NCBI RefSeq assembly: GCF_030065885.1
Contig: NZ_JASJCS010000017.1
Location: forward strand, 1-64,000
Direction of reading: 5' to 3'
DNA length: 64,000 nt
Source: Ilumatobacter sp.
Lineage (GTDB): Bacteria > Actinomycetota > Acidimicrobiia > Acidimicrobiales > Ilumatobacteraceae
Positions within the stretch are counted from its first letter, which is position 1. Every line of letters starts with the position of its first letter. Position numbers and translations under genes: made by a program. The notes beneath the pieces were generated by a model, which saw only the letters and a program-made list of their open reading frames with translations, did no database searches and was not told the origin of the DNA. Of this stretch, positions 57,223 to 64,000 are shown one piece after another.

Positions 57223-57731
57223 GAGTCGCTCCACTTCGTGCCGGGCCGGTAGTAGCGCTTGGCCCACACCCCGCGCTGGTCCTCGCCGGGCAGCGGCATC
57301 CGCCACGTCGACACCCTCGTCGTCGGGGCGTCGAGGTCGATGGCGCACAGGGCTCGCGGCTGGTCGTCGGTGCCGTCGACGTAGAGGTCGGCGAACCGTT
57401 CGCTCGTGTAGCGGCGCGTGATCGCGCGGTACAGGTCGCGCCACTGGTCGTCCTCGCCCGGTGGGTGGACGACGATGCACTCCCCCTGCACCGTCACCTT
57501 GCGGTACGGCTGCTCGGCCTCGTCGATCGAGAGGCCGATGCGGGCGTCGGCCTGGATGTTGCGCCAGATCACGGCGGGCTCGCGTGGCGTGAACAGCAGC
57601 CGCTGCCCGTCGCGGATGAACCAGAGGGGCAGCACGCGAGGGAAGCCGTCCTCGTCGACGGTGCCGATGCGGGCGAGGTGCCCGCGCTCGTCGAGGAACG
57701 CCTCGAGCTCGTCGCCGGTCAGCTTCGGCAC
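57219..57731 (-). CDS. PPOX-type flavin-binding protein (pyridoxamine-5'-phosphate-oxidase-like)
   Basis: 170 aa from GTG 57731, 7 nt after the upstream stop. Split-barrel FMN/F420 fold: ERGHLARIGTVDEDGFPRVL, PLWFIRDGQRLLFTPRE, VIWRNIQADARIGLSIDEAE and YRKVTVQGECIV. The family includes F420-dependent reductases common in actinobacteria; cofactor not decided by sequence. Overlaps the adenosine deaminase gene. Confidence 0.82.
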   Translation of the reverse strand: MPKLTGDELEAFLDERGHLARIGTVDEDGFPRVLPLWFIRDGQRLLFTPREPAVIWRNIQADARIGLSIDEAEQPYRKVTVQGECIVVHPPGEDDQWRDLYRAITRRYTSERFADLYVDGTDDQPRALCAIDLDAPTTRVSTWRMPLPGEDQRGVWAKRYYRPGTKWSDS

Positions 57732-57738
57732 GTCGACC

Positions 57739-59289
57739 TCACGGCCGATAACCCCAGGCCGGACGCCCCGGCTGCAGCGTGCGGCGGGCGAGTCGGATCC
57801 AGTCACACAACACCGGCCGGGTGTCGAGCGGGTCGATGATCTGCTCGATCTCGTAGAACTCGGCCGATCGGTGCGGCGAGCGGAGGCGGTTCAGCCGCTC
57901 GGTGATCTCGTGCTTGAGCCCCTCGGGGTCGTCGCTGGCGGCGAGGTCGGCCTTGTACGCGACCTCGAGACCGCCCTCGAGGGGCAACGAGCCCCAGTCG
58001 CCCGACGGCCACGCGAACCGCATCGACTCGCTGCCCGGCTTGCGGTTCGCGGCGCCGGCGACACCGAACGCCTTGCGCACGACGACCGTCGCGTACGGCA
58101 CCTCGGCGTGCTGGAGGGCGACGAGTGCCTCGGTGCCGTACCGGATCGTGGCGTCCTGCTCGCTCTGCTTGCCGATCAGGAAGCCGGGACAGTCCTCGAA
58201 GTGCACGAGCGGCAGCTTGAACAGCGAGGCGAGATCGATCAGCCGGCTGAGCTTGCGCGACGAGTCCGCGGTCCAGCCACCGCCGTACATCATCGGGTTC
58301 TCGGCGAACACGGCGACCGGCACGCCGGCCAGACGTGCGAGGCCTCCGATCACCGACGTCCCCCACTCGCAGCCGATCTCGAAGAAGCTGTCGGCGTCGA
58401 CGACCGCCGAGACGATGGCTCGCATGTCGTAGGCCTGCCGAGGATTCCGGGGTACGGCGTCGGACAGCCACGCGTCGCGGCGGCCGACGTCGTCGTCGCT
58501 CTGCTCGACGGGCGGCAGCTCGTCGACGCTCGTCGGCAGGTACGAGAGGAAGTGCACTGCGCGTTCGAACGCCTCGACCTCGGAGTCGACGGCGTCGTCG
58601 ATCGCACCGTTGCGGGTGTGGATGTCGGAGTGACCGAGCTCCTCCTTGGTGACCGAGCCGAGGCCGGCCTGCTCGACCAGCGCGGGACCGGCGATCATCA
58701 TCTGCGAGGTGTCGCGGACCATCACCGAGTAGTGCGAGGCAACAGCGCGTGCGGCGCCGAACCCGGCGACCGAACCGAGCACCAAGGACACCGACGGGGC
58801 GATGTTGAGATGATCCACGACGGTGTCCCACCCCGGCAGCACCGGGATGTACGTGCGACCCGCCTGCTCGATGGTCTTGACCGAGCCGCCGCCCGACATC
58901 CCGTCGAGCAGCCGGACGTGCGGGAGTCGCATCTCGGCCGCGATCGCCTCGGATGCCTCGCGCTTGGCGGAGATGGAAGCGTCGTTGGAACCGCCGCGAA
59001 CGGTGAAGTCGTCGCCCGAGACCACGGCGGGGCGGCCGTCGAGCTCGGCGATGCCGTACACGAAGTTGGACGGCGTGAACTCGACGAGCGCGCCGTGCTC
59101 GTCGTAGCGAGCGACGCCGGCGGTCTTGCCGACCTCCCACAGGGTGCCCTCGTCGACGATCCGTTCGAGCCGCTCGCGCACCGTCAGCTTGCCGAAGTGG
59201 TGCTGCCGCTCGATCTTGTCGGGCCCGCCCAAGCGCTCGGCGAGCTCCTCGCGGCGACGCAACTCGTCGAGCTCGGGCTCCCAGGTCAT
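57739..59289 (-). CDS. Acyl-CoA carboxylase carboxyltransferase (beta) subunit
   Basis: 516 aa from ATG 59289. Two crotonase-like halves: N-half with SGDDFTVRGGSNDASISAKR and LLDGMSGGGSVKTIEQAG, C-half with FFEIGCEWGTSVIGGLARLA, LPLVHFEDCPGFLIGKQSEQ and RFAWPSGDWGSLPLEGG. It transfers CO2 from carboxybiotin to an acyl-CoA such as propionyl-CoA. No biotin carboxylase gene is nearby, so its partner lies elsewhere. Overlaps the YbaK gene by 4 nt. Confidence 0.9.
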   Translation of the reverse strand: MTWEPELDELRRREELAERLGGPDKIERQHHFGKLTVRERLERIVDEGTLWEVGKTAGVARYDEHGALVEFTPSNFVYGIAELDGRPAVVSGDDFTVRGGSNDASISAKREASEAIAAEMRLPHVRLLDGMSGGGSVKTIEQAGRTYIPVLPGWDTVVDHLNIAPSVSLVLGSVAGFGAARAVASHYSVMVRDTSQMMIAGPALVEQAGLGSVTKEELGHSDIHTRNGAIDDAVDSEVEAFERAVHFLSYLPTSVDELPPVEQSDDDVGRRDAWLSDAVPRNPRQAYDMRAIVSAVVDADSFFEIGCEWGTSVIGGLARLAGVPVAVFAENPMMYGGGWTADSSRKLSRLIDLASLFKLPLVHFEDCPGFLIGKQSEQDATIRYGTEALVALQHAEVPYATVVVRKAFGVAGAANRKPGSESMRFAWPSGDWGSLPLEGGLEVAYKADLAASDDPEGLKHEITERLNRLRSPHRSAEFYEIEQIIDPLDTRPVLCDWIRLARRTLQPGRPAWGYRP

Positions 59290-59774
59290 CGGTCGTCCGC
59301 CGTCCGCAGCTCGGTCACCCGACCACCGCTGACGCGCCGCAGGTCGCCCGGAGCGATCGGGAACACGTCGTGCCAGGTGCCCGCCGCGCCCCAGATCTCG
59401 TCGTAGCGCAGCAGGTCGGGGTCGATGAACGACCGCAACTCGGTCGCGTGGCCGATCGGTGGGACGCCCCCGATCGGGAAGCCGGTGGCCGCCTTGACCG
59501 CATCGGCGTCGACGCGCTCGCAGCGCTCGCCGCCGGCGGCGTGCGCGAGCTTGCGCTCGTCGAGGCGATTGGCGCCGCTGACGTACGCCAGGACGATCTC
59601 GCCGTCGACGCTGAAGATCAGGCTCTTGATGATCTGTCCGACCTCGACGCCGATCGCGGCTGCCGCGTCGGCAGCGGTCTTGGCGCCCTCGGGGAACCGG
59701 CGCGGGCGCACCTCGAGGCCGAGCACACGGCCCGCCTCGACGACCCGCTGGACGTTGCGGTGCAGCTCGGTCAT
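59286..59774 (-). CDS. YbaK/EbsC-family aminoacyl-tRNA deacylase
   Basis: 162 aa from ATG 59774. Family landmarks: AAAIGVEVGQIIKSLIFSVD (with the Lys of the active site), EIVLAYVSGANRLDERKL and ATGFPIGGVPPIGHAT. Such single-domain proteins hydrolyse mischarged tRNAs, for example Cys-tRNA-Pro. Encoded in the middle of a metabolic operon, ATGA-coupled on both sides. Confidence 0.9.
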   Translation of the reverse strand: MTELHRNVQRVVEAGRVLGLEVRPRRFPEGAKTAADAAAAIGVEVGQIIKSLIFSVDGEIVLAYVSGANRLDERKLAHAAGGERCERVDADAVKAATGFPIGGVPPIGHATELRSFIDPDLLRYDEIWGAAGTWHDVFPIAPGDLRRVSGGRVTELRTADDR

Positions 59775-61195
59775 GCCGGCACCGTGGGCGGACGTCGGTG
59801 GCCGGCGTCGCACGAGCGCTCCCAGGCTCGGGCGAATCGCAGCAACTCGACGTCGCCGCCGGGGCGGCCGACGAACTGGACGCCGACCGGCAGCCCCTCG
59901 TCGGTGAAGCCGGCCGGCATCGAGATCGCCGGGCAGCCGGTGATCGAGATGTCGCTGCAGGTCCGCATCCAGTCGATGTAGGTCTCCATCGCGACGCCGT
60001 CGACCTCGCGCGGCCAGTCGAGCTCGACATCGAACGGCGGGACCTGCGAGACCGGCAGTGCGAGCACGTCGTGGTGCCCGAAGAACCTGTCGACCTCCTG
60101 CAGCACCCGCGCCTGGGCGGCGCTCGCGCGGGCGTGGTCGGCGAGGTGCAGCGACCGCGCCTGCTCGATGTTCCACCGCACGGTGTCCTTCATCTGCTCG
60201 GGCTCGCGGTCGTACAGCAGCCCGGCGGAGATCTCGAAGTGCCAGGCCCGCAGCACCTGGAAGATCAGGCGGGCGCCCGACAGGTCGGGCGTCGTCTCGG
60301 CCACCCGACAGCCCAGCGCCTCGAGCGACGCGGGCACGCCGGCGAGCGCATCGCGCACGCGCCGATCGACGGGCAGGCCGAGGTCGGGGGTCCATGCGAC
60401 GTGGCGGCCCGTGACATCGGCGTCGAGCCCGACGTCGAAGATCGATCCGGGCTCGGGGAGCGAGATCGGGATACGCGGATCCGGGCCGGCGAGCACGCAC
60501 ATCTGGAGCGCGAGATCGGCGACCGACCGCGCCATCGCGCCCGCTGTGCCGAGCCCGGACATCGGCGTCGCCGTCGGCCACGACGGGACCCGCCCGAGGG
60601 ACGGGCGCATCCCGACGACGTTGCAGAACGAGGCGGGGTTGCGCAGCGAGCCGCCCATGTCCGACCCGTCGGCGATCGAGGTCATGCCTGCCGCCAGCGC
60701 CACGGCGGCACCACCGCTCGAGCCGCCGCACGTACGCGCCGGGTCATACGGGTTGCGCGTTGCGCCGAAGACGGGGTTGAACGTCTGTGAGCCCGCTCCG
60801 AACTCCGGGACGTTGGTCTTGCCGATCGTGACGGCGCCGGCCGCGCGGAGTCGCTGGACGACGAGCCCGTCCTCCTCGGGCACGAAGTCGGCGAACAGGG
60901 GCGAGCCGAGCGTGGTGCGAATGCCGGCGGTCAACTCGAGGTCCTTGTGGGCCACCGGGAGGCCGTGGATGGGGCCGAGCTCGTCGCCGGCCGCGGTGCG
61001 TGCGTCAGCTTCGCCGGCCCATCGCTCTGCCATGTCGGGAACGAGCGTGACGATGGCGTTCAGTTGTGGGTCGACCGCCCCGATGCGTTCCAGCGTGGCG
61101 GCGAGCAGCTCGCGTGCAGAGACCTCGCGGCGCCGGATCATGGCGGCGAGCTCGACGGCCGACCGCTCGACCAGCCCGGCGTCGGCACCGCTCAC
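59771..61195 (-). CDS. Amidase signature family hydrolase
   Basis: 474 aa from GTG 61195, overlapping the MFS gene as GTGA. Catalytic Ser-cisSer-Lys triad: Lys in IHGLPVAHKDLELTAGIRTT, cis-Ser and nucleophile Ser in TCGGSSGGAAVALAAGM and ADGSDMGGSLRNPASF. A GatA-like enzyme without the other Gat subunits, so probably a metabolic amide hydrolase. Its neighbour transporter may import the substrate. Confidence 0.9.
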   Translation of the reverse strand: MSGADAGLVERSAVELAAMIRRREVSARELLAATLERIGAVDPQLNAIVTLVPDMAERWAGEADARTAAGDELGPIHGLPVAHKDLELTAGIRTTLGSPLFADFVPEEDGLVVQRLRAAGAVTIGKTNVPEFGAGSQTFNPVFGATRNPYDPARTCGGSSGGAAVALAAGMTSIADGSDMGGSLRNPASFCNVVGMRPSLGRVPSWPTATPMSGLGTAGAMARSVADLALQMCVLAGPDPRIPISLPEPGSIFDVGLDADVTGRHVAWTPDLGLPVDRRVRDALAGVPASLEALGCRVAETTPDLSGARLIFQVLRAWHFEISAGLLYDREPEQMKDTVRWNIEQARSLHLADHARASAAQARVLQEVDRFFGHHDVLALPVSQVPPFDVELDWPREVDGVAMETYIDWMRTCSDISITGCPAISMPAGFTDEGLPVGVQFVGRPGGDVELLRFARAWERSCDAGHRRPPTVPA

Positions 61196-62448
61196 GCCGC
61201 CACCGCCAGGTCGGTGAGATCGGGCTCGGGCGCCCGGGCGGGCCCGCCCCAGAGCAGGACGGCGGCGCCGACGAGCGAGCACGCCGCGGCGACCGCGTAC
61301 GAGGTGCGGTAGCCCCCGGCCGAGTCGTGCAGCCAGCCGAGGAGGAGCGGGCCGCCCGCCGTGCCGACCAGGCCGTAGAGCTGTGTCCTGCTGTAGATGC
61401 GCGGATAGTCGAGCACCCCGAACCGCTCGGCGATCAGGAGCGGTTGCAGCATGAGGATGTTGCCGATCGTCGCACCGAACAGGACGATCGAGGCGAAGAT
61501 CGTCACCGTGGATTCGGCGAACGCGAGCGACAGCATCGCCAGCATCTGCAGGCCGCCGAGGCAGGCGGTGAAGAACATCATCGGCACGGCGGTGACGACG
61601 CGGCCGCCGACCAGTCGGGCGACGACCGAGGTCGCCGCGAGCGCGAGCGTCGCGAGCGCTGCAGTGTCGGCATCGGTCCGCTCCTCGACCAGCTTCACGA
61701 GCTGCTGGATGCCACCGACCTGCGATCCGAGGGCGAGGATGTAGCCGATCGTCACGCCGACGAAGAACCGGCTGCGGACGGCTTGGTGGAACGGCGTGCC
61801 GACCAGCCTGGCCGGCGCCGCGCCGGGTTCCGACCTGTCGCCGTCGGGGAGCCACCCGAGCTCGGCCGGGTCGGGCCGGATCAGCCAGAGCGTGAACGGC
61901 ACGACCCCGACGACGAATGCCGCCCCGAGGAACGGCATACCGGTCTCGATGCCCTCGCGGTCCAACAGCCACTTCGCGGCAGGCGTGATGAGGATGCCGC
62001 CGGCGGACAACCCCGTGGAAGCGACCGACAGTGCGACCGAGCGACGCCGGTGGAACCACCGGGTCACGACCGTCGTCAGCGGGATCAGGCCGGCCATCGC
62101 CCACCCGGTGGCGAACGCCGAGTAGGCCGCGAAGAGCTGCCAGACCTCGCGGACCTGGCCGAGCGACGCGAGCGACGCGCCGGCGAGGCACCCGCCGGCG
62201 ACGACGACGACCCGGACGTCGTGGCGGGCGATCAGCCGCGCCGCGCCGACCCCGACGACGCCGGACACGACGAAGAACCACGTCGTCGCCAGCGACAGCG
62301 TCGAGACCTCCCAGCCGAGCTCGTTGTTGAAGGCGTTGAGGTAGACGGCGAGCCCGTAGAAGCCGAGCCCCGAGCCCGTCGAGAGCACGATGAAGACCCC
62401 GGTGACGACGCGCCACCCCGGGAATCTGTTCACCGAACTCTCACCCAC
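61192..62448 (-). CDS. MFS transporter
   Basis: 418 aa from GTG 62448, with TACCGT 6 nt upstream. About 12 helices in two halves, with the MFS loop motif between helices 2 and 3 (ARLIARHDVRVVVVAGGCLA) and RWFHRRRSVALSVASTGLSA, resembling the oxalate/formate and monocarboxylate-like MCT group. Substrate unknown. First gene of the six-gene operon with an amidase and carboxylase. Confidence 0.87.
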   Translation of the reverse strand: MGESSVNRFPGWRVVTGVFIVLSTGSGLGFYGLAVYLNAFNNELGWEVSTLSLATTWFFVVSGVVGVGAARLIARHDVRVVVVAGGCLAGASLASLGQVREVWQLFAAYSAFATGWAMAGLIPLTTVVTRWFHRRRSVALSVASTGLSAGGILITPAAKWLLDREGIETGMPFLGAAFVVGVVPFTLWLIRPDPAELGWLPDGDRSEPGAAPARLVGTPFHQAVRSRFFVGVTIGYILALGSQVGGIQQLVKLVEERTDADTAALATLALAATSVVARLVGGRVVTAVPMMFFTACLGGLQMLAMLSLAFAESTVTIFASIVLFGATIGNILMLQPLLIAERFGVLDYPRIYSRTQLYGLVGTAGGPLLLGWLHDSAGGYRTSYAVAAACSLVGAAVLLWGGPARAPEPDLTDLAVAA

Positions 62449-62454
62449 CGCCGA

Positions 62455-62460
62455 ACGGTA
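62455..62460 (-). promoter_or_regulatory. -10 box of the MFS operon
   Basis: Minus strand TACCGT, 6 nt before GTG 62448; 16 bp from the divergent TATCCT at 62477. Confidence 0.55.
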
Positions 62461-62476
62461 CCGATCCCTCGCTCGG

Positions 62477-62482
62477 TATCCT
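62477..62482 (+). promoter_or_regulatory. -10 box of htpX
   Basis: TATCCT, 10 nt before ATG 62493; a leader of only a few nt. Confidence 0.5.
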
Positions 62483-62492
62483 GAGTCGTGCG

Positions 62493-63356
62493 ATGTTCAA
62501 GAACACGATGAAGACCGGCGTCCTCCTGGCAGGCCTCGGTGGCCTGATCATCGCGGTGTCCGGCATCCTCGGCGGCGGCAGCAGCGCGTCGCTCACGATC
62601 GGCCTCGTGCTCGCCCTCGTCATGGTCGGCGGCTCGTACTGGTTCAGCGACAAGCTCGCGCTCCGGTCCGCCAAGGCCCAGGTCATCACGCGTGAGCAGG
62701 CGCCCGAGTTCTACGGCATGGTCGAGCAGCTCGCGCAGCGAGCGAACATGCCGATGCCCACCGTTGCCGTCTCGCCCGACGCCCAGCCGAACGCCTTCGC
62801 CACCGGGCGCGGCCCCAAGAACGCCGTCGTGTGCGCCACGCAAGGTCTGCTCGAGACGCTGCCGCGCGACGAGGTCGAGGGCGTCATGGCGCACGAGCTG
62901 ATGCACGTCAAGCATCGCGACATCCTCATCGGTTCGGTCGCCGCGGCGATCGCCACGGCGATCTCGTTCATGGCGCAGATGGCGATGTTCTCGTCGATGT
63001 TCGGCGGCCGAGATCGCCGATCGGGCAACCCGATCGCCATGCTCGCGGTCGCGCTCCTCGCACCGATCGCCGCCTCGCTGATCCAGATGGCCGTCTCACG
63101 CTCACGCGAGTACGAGGCCGACCGTGGCGCCGCCGAGCTGCTCGGCAGCGGCGAACCACTGGCGCGGGCGCTGCAGCGCATCGAGGCCATCGCGGCGCAG
63201 CGTCCGATGGCCGTCCAACCGGCGCAGGCCCAGGCCTACATCCACAACCCGCTCGCCGAGGCGAGGTCGAGCCGGGGCGGTGGCCCCAACATGGCCAAGC
63301 TGTTCAGCACCCACCCGCCCACCGACGAACGCATCCGCCGCCTCCTCACCATCTGA
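62493..63356 (+). CDS. htpX: Membrane zinc metalloprotease HtpX
   Basis: 287 aa from ATG 62493. Two N-terminal helices (about 8-27 and 32-50), the HExxH zinc site HELMH at 134-138, two further helices (about 142-160 and 180-198) and the third ligand Glu in SRSREYEADRGAAELLGSG. Ends with FSTHPPTDERIRRLLTI, the conserved family end. It degrades damaged membrane proteins. Divergent from the MFS operon. Confidence 0.92.
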   Translation: MFKNTMKTGVLLAGLGGLIIAVSGILGGGSSASLTIGLVLALVMVGGSYWFSDKLALRSAKAQVITREQAPEFYGMVEQLAQRANMPMPTVAVSPDAQPNAFATGRGPKNAVVCATQGLLETLPRDEVEGVMAHELMHVKHRDILIGSVAAAIATAISFMAQMAMFSSMFGGRDRRSGNPIAMLAVALLAPIAASLIQMAVSRSREYEADRGAAELLGSGEPLARALQRIEAIAAQRPMAVQPAQAQAYIHNPLAEARSSRGGGPNMAKLFSTHPPTDERIRRLLTI

Positions 63357-63593
63357 TCTGGCGGGCGCGTCGGCCCTCCGGCTGCGCCGCATGCATCTCG
63401 TCGCTAGAGCTTCCCTCGGCACCGGACACCGTGCTCGAGAACGTCCGACGGCGAACGGCGCTCCGACGAGGCATCCGGGTTCCTGAGGCGGGATCGGAGT
63501 CGTCGAGCGCAAGGCGCGACGAACCCGAGCTGTCTTCGGACAGCGAGCGGCGAGGCGGAACGCCGCGATCGGCGGCTCCGGCCCGCCTCAGCC
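63357..63593. other. 237-bp intergenic region between convergent genes
   Basis: It holds the structured element at 63483-63591 and upstream of that only GC-rich sequence with weak inverted repeats (CGGAC 63424-63428 / GTCCG about 20 bp on). No gene seen. Confidence 0.6.
63483..63591 (+). other. Potential four-way-junction RNA element
   Basis: Outer arms CTGAGGCGGG (63483-63492) and CCCGCCTCAG (63582-63591) pair perfectly, continued by CGGAG/CTCCG (63495-63499 / 63576-63580). Inside are three hairpins: TCGTCG/CGACGA (63500-63505 / 63517-63522, with inner CGC/GCG), GCTGTC-TTCG-GACAGC (63529-63544) and GGCG-GAA-CGCC (63554-63564). On the plus strand the middle hairpin has a cUUCGg tetraloop. 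It begins 3 nt after the acyl-CoA dehydrogenase stop. Confidence 0.55.
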
Positions 63594-64000
63594 TCAGGCG
63601 TTCTTGGGGAGGGCGGAGAATGGGGTCGTCTTGTCGAATCCCGGCTCCTTCGGGAGGCCGAGCACCCGTTCGCCGATGATGTTGCGCTGCACCTGATCGG
63701 TGCCGCCGTAGATCGGCGGCGCCTGCGCGAAGAGCGCGAGCTCGGTCACGAACCCGTGGACCGGCTCCTTGGTGACGACATCGAGCTGTGCCCTGGCCTC
63801 GGCGTCGTAGGCGTGGAGCATGCCGCCGGCGCCGATGATCCGCAGGCCCAGGTCGCGCTGGAGCCGCATCATGTCGCTCATCGAGAGCTTGCCGATGTTG
63901 CCGAAACCGGGGATGTCGCCGCCCTTCGCCTTGAGTGCCTTGAGCCGCAACGTGTTCATGCGACCGATCTCCTGCAGCGTGTGGAGCCGCATCAGGTCCT
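63594..64000 (-). CDS. Acyl-CoA dehydrogenase C-terminal part (cut by window edge)
   Basis: 135 visible codons, continuing beyond 64000. The C-terminal domain of the family is clear: MRLQRDLGLRIIGAGGML, FVTELALFAQAPPIYGGTDQ and VQRNIIGERVLGLPKEPGF. PPIYGGTDQVQRNIIGERV is the segment that closes the FAD/acyl site. Substrate unknown. Stop TGA 63596-63594. Confidence 0.9.
   Translation of the reverse strand, partial: DLMRLHTLQEIGRMNTLRLKALKAKGGDIPGFGNIGKLSMSDMMRLQRDLGLRIIGAGGMLHAYDAEARAQLDVVTKEPVHGFVTELALFAQAPPIYGGTDQVQRNIIGERVLGLPKEPGFDKTTPFSALPKNA

Overview
The window is very GC-rich, densely packed, mostly actinobacterial-looking chromosome. The SufC-SufS-SufU arrangement, a DinB/maleylpyruvate-isomerase-type protein, a LytR-CpsA-Psr protein, a biotin-dependent acyl-CoA carboxylase subunit and FadE-type dehydrogenases point to Actinobacteria, possibly the Acidimicrobiia (Ilumatobacter-like). 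That placement is inference. Most transcription units start with a TANNNT box 6-8 nt before an ATG or GTG, so leaderless mRNAs seem to be the norm. Inside operons, genes are joined by ATGA, GTGA and, in two cases, CTGA overlaps.

Region 1 (1-35.5 kb) is a large surface-glycan locus. It holds 12 glycosyltransferase genes, many with two catalytic domains or unusual fusions. It also has an initiating polyprenyl-phosphate sugar transferase, two ABC-2 polysaccharide exporters (9886-11994 and 30398-32006), two sulfotransferases and a FkbM methyltransferase fused to a glycosyltransferase. Three very small coiled-coil proteins sit directly upstream of glycosyltransferase genes. Genes for all five steps from UDP-GlcNAc to a UDP-2,3-diacetamido-2,3-dideoxy-uronic acid are present: dehydrogenase 18727, oxidoreductase 17732, aminotransferase 16683, N-acetyltransferase 34921 and 2-epimerase 20021. 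An eight-gene plus-strand unit (14233-24505) and an eight-gene minus-strand unit (34839-24515) converge with only 9 bp between them.

Region 2 (35.5-50.3 kb) is accessory. It contains an alpha/beta hydrolase with Asn at the nucleophile position, a DinB-like enzyme, membrane or secreted proteins of unknown function, a DUF4062 protein, a Phd/VapC-type toxin-antitoxin pair, a FetAB-like ABC exporter, a TIR protein with two internal helical repeats, an MBL-fold hydrolase, a dolichol-phosphate-mannose-synthase-like GT2, a SAM methyltransferase and two tandem paralogous small proteins.

Region 3 (50.3-64 kb) is more housekeeping: an LCP protein likely to attach glycopolymers to the wall, sufC-sufS-sufU, a hotdog thioesterase, a D12-class DNA adenine methylase, and a six-gene minus operon (MFS transporter, amidase, YbaK deacylase, acyl-CoA carboxylase, PPOX-type protein, adenosine deaminase). 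HtpX and the C-terminus of an acyl-CoA dehydrogenase end the window. A 109-nt element that can fold into a four-way junction lies between those last two genes.

I saw no rRNA, tRNA, transposase, integrase or CRISPR array, and no gene-free stretch exceeds 300 bp.
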